Source: Punctularia strigosozonata HHB-11173 SS5
Lineage: Eukaryota > Basidiomycota > Agaricomycetes > Corticiales > Punctulariaceae
DNA length: 64,000 nt
NCBI RefSeq assembly: GCF_000264995.1
Contig: NW_006767440.1
Location: forward strand, 395,844-459,843
Direction: 5' to 3'
Below are positions 1 through 10,639 of this stretch, one piece after another. Position numbers and translations under genes: made by a program. Every line of letters starts with the position of its first letter. The first letter of the stretch is position 1. Under the pieces are notes generated by a model. The model did no database searches. It was not told where the DNA came from and worked only from the letters and a program-made list of their open reading frames with translations.

Positions 1-383
1 CAGGCAAGTACCCTATATGTGCCACCCTTTCATCAAGGTCCTTACAACTGTCTCCAGGCTGCAGAACGGGGTTTGTATCAAGAATGCGGCTCGAAGATGG
101 ACTCGTGGATCGTCAGCCGCAACCCTATAGGGGTGTATGAACCCGCATCTTCACCATCCGAGAGTGCTTCCAAGGTTCGAACATAGATACCCTCGTACGA
201 ACTGCACATCTGACATCATATCAGGAATATACCTTCTTCTACAAGGCTCACATCTTCGCCGGCCAGGCTGTTACTGACAGCACGAGTATTTCAGACTTCG
301 CATGGCTGACGAAAGAAGAAATTGCGGATCGCGTGCAGAAGGAGTACTGGGATGGCGTCAAGGATATGCTTTCTGACTTCTAG
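1..383 (+). CDS. Mitochondrial large-subunit ribosomal protein mL46 (MRPL17-like), 3' end only
   Basis: This is the C-terminal part of a mitoribosomal protein; the gene begins before the window. Exons are about 58-174 and 225-383, with introns at about 8-57 and 175-224. The stop is TAG at 381-383. The product contains a conserved block WIVSRNPIGVYE and ends with FFYKAHIFAGQ, DFAWLTKEEI and YWDGVKDMLSDF. These are the hallmarks of the mL46 C-terminus, a Nudix-like fold in the central protuberance of the mitochondrial large subunit. Family assignment rests on this tail; the N-terminus and targeting peptide are not visible. Confidence 0.85.
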
Positions 384-1072
384 GTTACCGTATACTTGTG
401 CAATAATACTACTGCTTTCATCATTCCTCAACGACAGTCAGCTGGTTACATACAAACAAACAAGAAGTCGTCAATGCTCTGAATGGTTCATACACATCCA
501 CAAGGATACAACCCCATCGACCGCCCGTCAAGGGCGCGATTTCTCGAAATGATATACCGCACTCGATTGATTCCAGATGCTCTGTGAGACTACAGTCTAC
601 TAATCCTTACAAGATCAAGCTAACGTAGTGGAGAAAAACTCGCGAGGAGAGGCATATATACTATGGACCAATAGCGAAGGTCCATCGCCGGGCCTAACGT
701 GAGTGGATGAGAGAGATATGAGATATCTTTTGTGTAGTGCAACGAAGCGGCGCATTAATGACAAAAAGCGTAGAGAGAGATGATTGACGAGGATTGAAGC
801 AGTTAGTGGAAACGAGAGTTAGTTGTTTACTTAAGTGAGAAGCGCACGGAAATGGGCGGATGGAGACTTCGAGCAATCCAAAATTCACTGGTGGCAAGAG
901 AAGAGAAAGGTTCAAAGCACAATAGAACGATGTGTAGGGCGTGAGATGATGCACGATGGTAGAAGCGAACCGTTCCGAATGCCGGCCCCTCCTCCAATGC
1001 CGAACTGGGACCGATGCGGAGACCAGCTCTGGGAGGCTCGATAACTCACTGTTTGTTCGTCCTGTCTGTTCA
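384..1072. other. Intergenic, convergent 3' flanks
   Basis: This is the 3' flank of both the mL46 gene (+) and the RRM-R3H gene (-). I see no credible coding signal, repeat or RNA gene. Open frames here lack splice context and family motifs. Confidence 0.5.
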
Positions 1073-2887
1073 TCAGATCTCGAGCGGCTCATGGGTGCGC
1101 GCGTCAAGGCCCTCGCCGTGGACACGCTGCTCGCTCGGGCGCCTGTTCATGAAACCCGCCGCGCCAGGGCCCTTGGGCTGCCGCACGACAGTGCTGCTCG
1201 GGCTCTCAGCCGTCGGAGTCTGCGCGCCGACGGCGGCGACGCTGGCTGGGAGCGTCGGCACGGGTGGCACAGCACCGCCCCCACCGCCGAACGCGCCGTT
1301 GTTGAAGAGCGTGTTGAGCGTGCCGGTGTTGCTGCGGCGCGCGGGAGAGGCGATCGTCGCGTAGCCCTCGCGCATGTTGCCGTTCGACATGCGGGTATTG
1401 AGCCGCGGCGCCTGCGTGCGGAAGGATGAGATGTCGGGCATGGACTTCTTGGCGCGGAGCGCCGGCGCTTGCTGCGCGGCCTGCTGGAGGTGGTACGCGG
1501 ACGGCGCGCGGGAGAGCGCAGGAGCGGGTCGGTTCTGATGCAGGAGCCGGTGATGAGCAAACGGTGGAGCCACTGGCGAAGAAGGAGGACACGTACCAGC
1601 TCAGGGTTGATGCGGGTAACGACTGCGTACCTCTCTTCGCCTTCACCTACCGAGTAGTGGTAGACGCCAAGCTTCTGGGCGACGAGGTGGACCACCCTCC
1701 TCTGTTTGGCGGACAGCGTCCTCGAGAAAGCCAGCTCGTCGCGCATGGGGTCGTCCTTGAAGAGCAAGATGCGAGAGTAAATCTCGAGCGTCGCGGGGTC
1801 GTTCAGATCCAACTCGTTCGACGAGCTGGTCTTGGCCGAACCGCCGGGGGTGCCGGCAGGAAGAGGAGGCGTGCCCATCAGGCCGCTATACTGCTGCTGG
1901 AGGTTGGGCATCGGCGGCACGCGCGGAGGCGAGTACTGCTGCTGGCCTTGGAAAGGCACGCCGGAGAACGACCTGGAGGGCGTGAAGGCGGGCGGGACTG
2001 GCGGGGAACCGTAGTCCTCGTACGGCGACTGCACCGAAATGTGCTCCTTCTCGAGTTGCATGGACCGCATCCGGCGGAGCGCCTTTTCACGCTCGATACG
2101 CTCCTTCTCGCCGGCCTGCAGCACCTTTTTGTACTCGACGCGCAGCTTGCGACCCTGAACGTCGAATCCGTTGAGCGCGACGACGACCGCGTCGGCGTCG
2201 GCCGGCTGGCGGAAGTTAGCGAAAGCAAGGCCGCGGAAGGCTCCAGATTGGTCCAGGTGATAGTTGAAGGCGTAAGGAGTAGGAATAGACAACGATGTCT
2301 GGTGGGACGTGAGTTAAGACCTGCAGCCCACGCGCGACTAGCGACGGGCACAACTCACGATGATATCGAGGAGAGTCTCCTTTTTCACGTTGAAGGGAAT
2401 GTTCTTGATGACGATCGCAGTTGGTATGATCTCGTCGTCGCCGATACCGCCCACCGGAGGGGTGGAGATGCCAGGCGGTGCCATCATGTGCCCCATAGGC
2501 GGGGGCGACCCGCTCGAGGACAGGTCAGAGCTGTTGTGCGGCGACAGCGAGCGCTGGTCCGCCATCCCGCCTGCGTCGGCCATCCACGACTGATGGGCAG
2601 CGCGAAACGTCTCAGCGCCATCGGGGTCGTCCGGGGAATCAAGCGCGACTTACGTTGGGCAAGCCTCCCCGCACGGGTGGCCGGTTCTTCAGCGGCGACT
2701 GACCAAAGTTTCCGTACGGCGACTGGGCGGGCGCGGAGAGGCCGTGGCTTGGCGCGAAGTAGTGCTGTTGCTGCTGCTGAGGCTTGCCGTTGGTGGACCC
2801 TTCATAGTCGTAACTGTCGTAAGGGCGTTGCTGCGGAGGCGAAGAGATGGACAGGGACGAGATGTCAGGGGTGGGGGAACTAGTCAT
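1073..2887 (-). CDS. RRM and R3H RNA-binding protein, Pin4/Cip1-Cip2 type
   Basis: Four exons: 2887-2654, 2589-2359, 2298-1597 and 1534-1073, giving 542 residues. The N-terminus is rich in Ser, Pro and Gln. An RRM at about residues 125-215 has RNP2-like IVIKNIPF and RNP1-like FRGLAFANF, with an intron splitting the domain. It is followed by a basic helix with the GRKLRVEYKKVL motif typical of budding-yeast Pin4 and fission-yeast Cip1/Cip2. Further on, an R3H module carries RRVVH (the Arg-x3-His signature) and EERYAVVTRI. The C-terminal tail is low complexity with poly-Gly. Known relatives bind stress-response or cell-cycle mRNAs, so a cytoplasmic post-transcriptional role is inferred. The last intron (1535-1596) was placed to join R3H to the conserved tail. 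Confidence 0.85.
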
Positions 2888-3794
2888 GATGTCCTGAGAT
2901 CTACAATGCGGGTCGTTCGTAACAGAGAGCAGACAAGAGACGTGCAGAGAATATGGGAAAGGTGGACTGACAACGTTGCCTCAATTTGAATCAAGGCGGT
3001 CCCTTCTTGCCAGTGACCCTGTTATCGAGGATTACATACACAGTCACTCCACGAGGCGTTTCATGAATTCATCCAAACAAATCGTCCATCTAACGTATCG
3101 ATCTCTACGATGTACTACCCAGACGATCTCGCATGTGCATCTGCTCGAGGAGCAACGAGAAAAATATGACTGGACTCGACCGGCAGCCAACGATTTGTTG
3201 CTGTCGATGCAATCGACGACGGAAGCATTTGTCGCCTGCGTTGTCCCTCATTGCGACCGGTTTTACTCACCTGATTGGCGAGAACCGTAATCGCTAACAG
3301 TAAAGGTGCACCTCGTGTTCAAAACCTTGAGGCAGCCTCCGTATGGGTGACGAGCTGTTCAGCCATCGTCGGTCACAACTCAGATTTGTCCTTAGGATAT
3401 GATTAGAGGTAGATGGACGTGGTGCATGATTCAAACATCCGCAACTTGCCAATGGCATCATAAACGAGGGCCGTAGGCTGTCGGAAGTCTATCGTGCGTG
3501 TAAAACCCAGAGACAGCCCTGGGATTCAGAAGGTAAGGTGTCTAAGTTGCGCCATCAAGGGGGGGAGGGGGGGGGATTATCGAATAGAAAGCAGAAATAA
3601 GGGTGCTGGCCGTAGCGCTATGAGTTGCACCTTCTGACATTGGAGGCCAATACGCAGTGAAGCTCGTTTCCACATCGGACGGTCGGAGGACAAGAGGACG
3701 AAACATGTGACCGCGCCGCGCTTTCTTCCGTCTCCGGCAGGTCTTCCGCGGGTCCAAGATTTCTGCAGCCGTCCTTTTACCAAACCTCACGTCC
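2888..3794. other. Divergent intergenic region
   Basis: This gap lies between the RRM-R3H gene (-) and the nuclease gene (+), so it should hold both promoters. The only clear structure is a G-rich run at about 3562-3575. No coding exon or RNA gene was recognised. Confidence 0.5.
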
Positions 3795-5247
3795 ATGCCC
3801 AGCACAAGCATCATCCATGCCGCGTTCTTTGCTGTCGGCGCAGTTGTTGGCGGAGGCGTCGCTGCCGCCGTCACCAGTAGCAAGCGGCGCGACACGAGTC
3901 TGCCTTCTTCCTCCAATGCAGCACAGACCGTACCTGCGCCTACCATGGGCGCGAAAACGGTCGCCATAACGCCACCTGTGGTGAGCGTTGGACCTACAGG
4001 TAGCGCGAAGATCTTGAACGCAGGGGCCGCTGCTGGTATCCTAGAGCCCGTCTTGAAGTACGGGAACCCAGGTACGCTTCTACATTTACATTCCCGGAAG
4101 ATATGAGGAATTGATGCTATATTATGTAGGCCCCATATCCGACCAGCTCATACGCAAAGCGTACGTTGCTGCGTATGACAGAAGACTCCGGCATCCGGCA
4201 TGGGTATGGATTCCTACTCGCCTTCATGGCCAACCGAACTTCACTGACGTTTATCGACTTTTCAGACTGCTGAGCATCTTACCTTAGCGTCCCTAGGCAA
4301 GTCCCTCGTGGACGGGCCAATCGCGGACTCGGAAACAGGAGACCGCTCGCGATCTGTATTCAAGGAGGACGAGTCAATACCCAGCGCTTTCCGCGCGAAA
4401 CTCTCGGATTACTTCAGGAGCGGCTACGACCGGGGTCATATGTCAGTCCCGAGCCCCAATCCGTTTCAACCACACAACACGCTCACCACCGCGCATCTCA
4501 TTCAGGGTCCCTGCTGCAGACGCTAAAATATCGCAAGAGGCTATGGACGAAACCTTCTTGCTCACCAACATCGCCCCGCAAGTCGGCGCTGGTTTCAACA
4601 GGCACTGTAAGCTGCGCTTCGACGTATGTCCCTCGTTGTTTTCTGACACTGCGGTCAGATTGGGCATATCTAGAGGACTGGTGTCGTAGGCTGACGACAT
4701 CGTTCGCCGACGTCTACGTGTTCACCGTACCGCTTTACCTCCCCAAACTTGATCCGGACGGCAAATGGCGTGTGGTAAACATTCGTCGCTCTTTCAGGTT
4801 CGTACCCACATCTGACAGTGACCATTTTTTGAAAGCACCACGAAGTGATCGGCTCTCCACCGAACGTCGCCGTGCCCACGCACTTCGCCAAGGTAGTCCT
4901 CACCACTAAGCCCTCCTCTCCCGCGACCCCGGACGTTCTGGACGTGTCGACGGGCGCATTTGTCCTGCCCAACGCCGAAATACCAGATTCCGCGCCTTTA
5001 CAGAGTTTCGTCATGCCTGGTCAGCAATTTGTTTCTCTCGCCGAAGCTCGCGACCCGTTTAACATTGATGACGGATCATGCAGTCGAAGCGGTCGAGCGC
5101 GCCGCCGGACTAACGCTATTCTCCGACGAGATCAAAAAGGAGGCGAAGCACATCTGCAAGACGACGCAGTGCTCGGTCATTGTCAGGCGGTTCGACGATG
5201 CGCAGAAAAGGCCGGATATCAAACGGGCCATATCGTCGCCTCGGTAG
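3795..5247 (+). CDS. NUC1: Mitochondrial DNA/RNA non-specific nuclease (NUC1/EndoG family)
   Basis: Seven exons: 3795-4071, 4130-4203, 4266-4441, 4506-4606, 4659-4774, 4836-5019 and 5084-5247, giving 363 residues. The first ~30 residues form an Ala/Gly/Val-rich hydrophobic segment followed by basic residues, as expected for a mitochondrial inner-membrane signal anchor. The beta-beta-alpha-metal nuclease motif DRGHM lies at residues 172-176; His175 is the predicted general base, and VPAADAK follows across an intron. The metal-site Asn is expected in the NIAPQ segment. The C-terminus has the family ERAAGL block. EndoG/NUC1 enzymes cleave DNA and RNA in mitochondria and in the nucleus during cell death. 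The active-site motif is split by the intron 4442-4505. Confidence 0.93.
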
Positions 5248-5664
5248 CCTCTGTTACTCCCTAACACGACGACGACGACGACGACGACATGTTCCGAACG
5301 AGGGGCCCCGATGGCGAACGTCTGTATCTACCTCACAGCGGCCCTTCCTGATAGTGGCACCAAAGGTCATAACCGGCCCTACGTGCACATCAAGTGAGAA
5401 CTTTGCGAACAAGGGGTTTCTTGCGAGCTATGTTTCCCCCACGAAGCAAGACCTTGTTCGTACGGCCAGCTCCAGTCATGTTTGCGTTCGTTGTTTCGAT
5501 TTTTGGTTGATTTTGGTTCTACGCTACATTGCTTTTTCATACATAATCCGGATCATTATAAGGAAGAGACACGAGAGGCACTGAGGGAATCCGGGGGCCA
5601 ATGGGAAATGTTGCTAAAGTCTAGGGCGTACGACAGAGGCACCTTGTTCGTTCCATGAAGCACA
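5248..5664. other. Intergenic, convergent 3' flanks with (ACG)n tract
   Basis: This is the shared 3' flank of NUC1 (+) and the next gene (-). A short (ACG)n microsatellite sits at about 5266-5288. Nothing else was recognised. Confidence 0.5.
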
Positions 5665-7334
5665 CTAGCGCCACTGCAGGGGGTGCTTGAGCTGCGTCTT
5701 GCCCGAGCGCGCCGAAGGCGTGACGGGGACAATCGACGAGCGACGAGAGGGAGACCGCACCGAGGTTTGTTGGAACTTGGCGTTTTCGCCCGGTGGGCAG
5801 GATAGCTTGCGAGGGGACGCGGACACAGCGCGTGTCTTATCCGCCTGCACAGAGGGCCGAGGAGTATGTGTCGCTGGCGATCGTGAAGCATTCCGCTGCA
5901 GGATCACCTTGGCGAGAGGAGGAGGACGGGGAGCGGTGAGGTGAGTCCTAAGAGGAGTCGCCGCCTTGGCCTGAGCCGGGGAGGGAAGCTTTGGCTCTCG
6001 ATCAACAGGCAGGGAGCTAGGCCGAGGACGGGTCTCCTTCTTGAGCGCGAGCGGTGTCGCGAGCACGTCCGAGTGGGGCCACTGAGGCTTGACAGGGACG
6101 CGCGGTTGGACCAAGCGGGATCGCGAAAGCGAGTAAGGCGTAGGCTTCGCCGCGACCAGGGCCGAGACAAGGTCCAATGGGGAAGGCGCGGGCGGCTTGA
6201 CCGCCGACCCTGGCGATGGTACAAGGAGCAGCGAGATGCAGGAGAAGCTCTCCGTAAGCGCGGCAGCGGGGTCGTTCCATTGGCCGGCTTCAGCGGAAAG
6301 GGTAGATGCAGACGCGAAGAGCGAAGCATGGATCGCCACGATGTCGTCGACGGAGGTCGTGTTCTCTGGAAGCACGGCAGAGGGGGTAGACCACTGGCCG
6401 AATTCGGCAGAAAACGAGACAGATATGGCGATCTGAGCGATAGATGAGCAGCTTTCTGGGAGGGCGGCAGCGGGATTGGTCCACTGGCCGACTTCGGCAA
6501 AGGGCGTGAACAGAGTATGGTGGATAGCCGAGATGTCCTCGCAGGCGGCACTGAAGGAAGCGCTGGCGCCCAGGAGTGTATCCATACATTCAGATTTCAC
6601 GATGGTTTTCTCCGTGGAGGACGGAGACATCGGCGACCCGCCGCTGTGCGGGGCCGGGAGGCTGGTTTCGGAAGCATGAGCGACGAACGATCGGAAAGAA
6701 CGCGAACATACCCAATGGCCTCAATCGTAACGACCTTGCATACCTTCTCTCCGGCTGCAGTGCGCTTTGCAGGGAGCTCGAGGCTTGAAGCCTTGTGGGC
6801 GTTGAAGTCGCCATCGAAGACGTAGTTGGGCTCGAAGACATGATCTTCGTCGTCGGTGCTCGCGTCCGCGTTCCGGAACAGATGACCAAATTCAGTGTCG
6901 ACACTCTCGGATGCACCGATTTCTTTAGGAATCGGGATCAGGGAAGCGCGGTGAGCGGCCATCTTCGCGAGCTACAAGAGGTGGTTAAGCACATCCGGTG
7001 AACGTGAATGATGTGTGAATGGATTACTGACCATTTCAACAACTTTCTCGTCGTCAACGTATGACAGACGGCTAGGTCCGGCGGTGACACTCTCTGGAGC
7101 GGCGATGGCCGACAGAGGAGTGCGGGGTCGGGTGGCCAGTGCATCGTCGTCCATAGAGATCAGGTCGACATGATGTTCGTCGGACCCGATGGAGCTAAAA
7201 GACTCGAGAATATCGGCATCATCCTCTGTAGCGTTGGTAACAGAAGCTGTAACCGAAAGTACCCTGGCGCAGAAGCCAAGGACGCGACGGCCGAAGGCAG
7301 CGGTGGGCTGGGCCATGAAGAGAGAGAAAGACAT
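5665..7334 (-). CDS. Hypothetical protein with three internal GQW repeats
   Basis: Three exons: 7334-7032, 6971-6712 and 6661-5665, giving 519 residues. Both introns have good GT-AG borders (60 and 50 nt). The family was not recognised. The N-terminal third is acidic and Asp/Ser-rich. The middle carries three related units of roughly 35-45 residues, each with a core like FAEVGQW, FSAEFGQW or LSAEAGQW followed by x-x-P-x-A-x-L-x-E. The last ~200 residues are basic, Pro/Ser/Arg-rich and probably disordered, with RSPSRR-like stretches. No signal peptide or transmembrane helix is obvious. Splicing that keeps frame across 1,560 nt supports a real gene; function is unknown. Confidence 0.65.
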
Positions 7335-8361
7335 CGCGTGATATAGAGAGTAGAGAGCGTCGCGGCAAGCGAATGTGGTTAGAACAAAGGCTCTGAGGAT
7401 ACGAATGAGCGGACTGACCTTGGTCTTATAGATATCGGACGACCCCTAACTCCTTTGTTGCGGAATAACTGGAAGAGGATTGACGAAGATTAACGAGGAC
7501 GCGACTGCGTCACGCACTTCGAGAAATCACATCACGTGCACTCTTTCTCACAGCTCCCCTCGGTTTCACCTATTGAATAGTATTGAATACTATTGCTCGC
7601 TCTGCCCTACCTGAGATGCGCTACAGGCCTGCTAAGCTGTATAAATATGACCATTACTCTGCTCTGCTCATTCTGTTTCTTCCATCATTGGTGAAACTCT
7701 AGAGCATCGTGCGCGTACCGCAGCAGGTTATGCACAACCCTCGGTCGCGTTCTGTTTGCCATCTAGTGTGCTTGTCGTACTCCAGTGCTTGGTAACTTGG
7801 GCATGAACACTTCCATAACTGCCTTTTTGGTCGCCGGCTACGGTATTTGTGCTGAGCCACGGGTTTACATTGCTGGCGCTCCGTCGCGGGCCTCAATACT
7901 GCACCGGCCGCATAGTTGCTGAGATCGGAAGGGCACTGTAGAAGCGCTCGCGAGGCATAGAGAAGCGAAAACTTGTGTAAACTCGTGTGCTGCGGCTTCT
8001 ACGAAGGTAACTGGTAAGTGTTGTCGCTGGATACTCTGATGCTCCGCCATCGCTGACGCGTTCATTTGACCCAATCGCCCGTCACACCAATCGCGTCGTT
8101 TTTGCTCTCGCTCTGACACCGTGTTTTTTTGTATCCTGCTTTGGATGCTATCGGACTCAACAAAACCGTCTGGCCAATTCATTGCCTTTCAATTTGTGCT
8201 CGTATAGTTGCTTGACTACGATCCAAAATGTGACTGTCTCGTCTCTGTATTGTTCTGATATTATCCCTTTGGTGAGAGTCACATTTCAAGCCTTAGTCTG
8301 ATAGCGGCGTCGACTAATGTCATTTTTTAACGTTTGCTTGCACTCTGGGACAAAGACCTCC
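7335..8361. other. Intergenic region carrying dispersed repeat copy A
   Basis: This lies upstream of the gene at 5665-7334 and downstream of the secreted-protein gene. It contains a repeat shared with 10370-10506 (see separate entry) and a TATAAATA-like string near 7639. No coding exon was recognised. Confidence 0.5.
7512..7632. repeat. Dispersed repeat copy A
   Basis: About 120 bp that aligns with 10370-10506. Shared blocks include an ACTTCGAGA-type start, TCACGTGC (a CACGTG core), a pyrimidine-rich CACAGCTC stretch, an AT-rich TTGA-type inverted motif, GCTC(C)GC-TCYGCCCT and CTACAGGCCTGCT. No open frame spans it. Each copy lies 5' of a minus-strand gene, so it may be a short transposable element or a duplicated promoter module. 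Confidence 0.65.
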
Positions 8362-8667
8362 TCAGCAAGTGATCTGTATCGACTGCTCCGACCCGTTGCT
8401 ACTGAAGCACCCCTCCCCGACCGCACCTGTGGAACTTCCACTGCATCCAGCTCCAGAGAATGCGGCGAGCGTGCAGCCCATGATTTCCGAAACAGCGATG
8501 GACCCGGTGGCGGGCACGTGTATGCAGATGTCCGACTCAAAGATGAGCGTCGAGGCGAGGCCGGTGCAACCTGGCCTGCCGAACTGCGATATTTCGACGG
8601 AGCCGGCGAGGGCACCAGGCGCGACGAGGGCGGCGAGGCAGGCGAGCATTGATAGTTTCGCGATCAT
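8362..8667 (-). CDS. Small secreted cysteine-rich protein
   Basis: A single-exon gene of 101 residues. Residues 1-21 form a classic signal peptide with a basic start, a hydrophobic Leu/Ala core and a likely cleavage after GALA. The mature chain of about 80 residues has six cysteines, an even number consistent with three disulfides, and is Gly/Ser/Ile-rich with no transmembrane segment. It ends on a cysteine (QITC). Secreted six-cysteine proteins of this size are common in Agaricomycete secretomes. I do not recognise a named family, and neither effector nor structural function can be assigned. Confidence 0.75.
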   Translation of the reverse strand: MIAKLSMLACLAALVAPGALAGSVEISQFGRPGCTGLASTLIFESDICIHVPATGSIAVSEIMGCTLAAFSGAGCSGSSTGAVGEGCFSSNGSEQSIQITC

Positions 8668-9543
8668 TTCGTAAGGCTATAGCAGTCGGTCACTGCTGTT
8701 TCTGTTGCATCAAGTCACGTTGCCGAACTCACCAGCCGAGTTCACGGTTCAGTAAGCAGGATGAACGTTCTGAAGTGATGGATGACCTGCTCATTCGCTC
8801 AGCCTTTTATGCATGGTGCAGGGGTTGATATCTACTGCATGTTGCCGGTCGTCCGCGCACAACGGGACGGCGAACGTGCATGCAGTGCTACGTTTATTCA
8901 AAAGGCACGGAGCTTTCAAGCCGGCTTCATAACAATCAGGTCCAGAGCTTACGCGGGTGATGGTATATACCCGGCGACCCTTATCATGGTTGAATTTGAA
9001 TGTGGCACCTAGTATTAGTGTCTTGCCTAGTTAGGATGCTTCCAGACGATCCTACTGCAGAGTGACTTCGCATGTGGACACGACTATGAACTACTCACTT
9101 CAACGAATGATCTGCATAGTATATGCTGCGCTTCACATCCGGCTAATGTGGATCTGTTCAATAACCTATTACCTATCACGTTCACCGTCAACTGCGGAAG
9201 CGACCAGTGCGGCTGTTATGCTATTCGAGTGGACCTGCGCGGATATCGATGACTTGGTGCTCGCATTCTGGTCATGAGGTGGGGAGGTATGCAGGCTCTG
9301 CGCAACATAGCATGCCAATCCCACACTGGAAACGGTCGCGAGCGCCGAGCGCCGAAATGCGTGACAATCCACTTGGTATGGAGAGGTCTTCGCCGCGATT
9401 CCCACCCTGAAGCAGTCGAGGCACTCCCTCGAACGGACCATAATTCCAGTTCGCACCCCCATGAAGGATGACAATCTTCCTTTGATTTCCCAGAGTATAT
9501 GCTGGTAAAATACTGAATCCATTGCTACAACAATGCAAGTATC
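8668..9543. other. Intergenic region, nothing recognised
   Basis: Upstream region of the secreted-protein gene (-) and 3' flank of the next minus-strand gene. Open frames on both strands are short and overlap each other, with no family motif. Confidence 0.45.
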
Positions 9544-10086
9544 TCAGCGAGTCGGGCCGACAGTTAGCGCTGCAGGGGCGGGCGCGGCCAACAACGCGTC
9601 AACGTCCACTTGGAAGGGGATGCTGCTCGAGTGATCCCAGGGTCCGCGTATCGCACGTGTCTGTCTCGCGGCTGGAGAGGCCGGGGTCGAGCTCGTCGAG
9701 GATATCGAAGACGACGAGCGCGAGTGGCGCAGACGAGAGTCGTCGGCCGAGATGGGCGACGCGCCGGCCGGAAAGGCCAATGCCGCAGGTACGGAGGTGT
9801 CGATGGCGAGGACGGGTGCGTCGCGGCTGGCTCGTGGTTTCTCGCGCAGACGGGTTTCTGCGGTGGGGTAGAACGCGGGCATCGGGAGTGAGGGCAGCGT
9901 ATGCCGCGGTTTGCTGCGAGGTGGCAGCGGGCCGGCAACGAGGCGGAGAGAGGTGGGCGGCGGGCGGCGGGGCATGATGATGGTTGCTGGTGCTGAGTGT
10001 CTACGTCGCAGCGAAGGAAACGTGGAGAATTCTAATGAGTGGCAGCAGACCAGCTGAGGTTCTGAACCGGAGTCAGCTGCTGGCAC
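9544..10086 (-). CDS. Hypothetical Ser/Pro-rich protein
   Basis: An uninterrupted frame of 180 codons; an internal ATG at 9975 would give 143 residues starting MPRRPPP. The product has basic proline-rich segments, a run of serine and threonine (RSSSSISSTSSTP) and a conserved-looking end with GPWDHSSSIPFQVDVDALL. It is probably largely disordered. No domain was recognised. Dispersed repeat copy B lies about 280 bp upstream of the longer start. The coding claim rests on frame length and non-random composition only; the start is uncertain. Confidence 0.45.
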   Translation of the reverse strand: MPAADSGSEPQLVCCHSLEFSTFPSLRRRHSAPATIIMPRRPPPTSLRLVAGPLPPRSKPRHTLPSLPMPAFYPTAETRLREKPRASRDAPVLAIDTSVPAALAFPAGASPISADDSRLRHSRSSSSISSTSSTPASPAARQTRAIRGPWDHSSSIPFQVDVDALLAAPAPAALTVGPTR

Positions 10087-10639
10087 ACATAGAGGTACTC
10101 AAGACACGTACTCTGTTCTTGAACTTGCAAGCAAAGTGGATTGAGCGAGAACAACGACCACGAGCAGCGAGCGCGTCTACTAGGTCGGGTGAAAGGATCG
10201 GTTCAACCGACACAAGGCTCCTCGGGGTTGATGCAGGAAGAAAGAGGTTGTTGCGAGCAGACAGAGGGTGATATGCGGCTCGAATGTGGAACCAGAGCAA
10301 CCAGGAATTCGGAAGCGGCCACCGTTGCCAACGACGGACGGATGATGGATCGCGGAGGTGGCTGTCTCGACGTACTTCGAGATATCTTGTCACGTGCTTT
10401 CTTTTCACAGCTCGGACTCCTTGGACCTTCCCGGGATTGTTGCATTTGAGTATACTCAAATTTGCTCCGCTCCGCCCTGCCTGGGGACGCGCTATACAGG
10501 CCTGCTTGCGATTATGCTGACGTTGAGCATACGACGCGTACACGAACGTTGTGGTCTAGCTGCTCTTCCTGGCACAAAAACTTATGAACTGAGATCCAAA
10601 TGTGCACCACCCTTAAGCTTACGTCGCCTTTTCGCGCCC
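10087..10639. other. Intergenic region carrying dispersed repeat copy B
   Basis: A divergent gap between the Ser/Pro-rich gene (-) and the F-box gene (+). It contains repeat copy B at 10370-10506. Any upstream 5' exon of the F-box gene would lie here, but I could not place one. Confidence 0.45.
10370..10506. repeat. Dispersed repeat copy B
   Basis: About 137 bp homologous to 7512-7632, with the same block order. It has small indels around the centre, where copy B reads TTTGAGTATACTCAAA (a short palindrome). CACGTG is retained. Confidence 0.65.

Noticed and set aside
1426-2883. Long plus-strand open frame of 485 codons
   Set aside because: It is antisense to the spliced RRM-R3H gene, whose conserved domains and introns explain the region; the plus-strand product has no family features.
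7639-7646. TATA box driving a plus-strand gene
   Set aside because: TATAAATA just after repeat copy A has no coding gene downstream on the plus strand before the minus-strand secreted-protein gene.
10073-10543. Minus-strand frame of 156 codons
   Set aside because: It runs through dispersed repeat copy B and shows no protein-like conservation.
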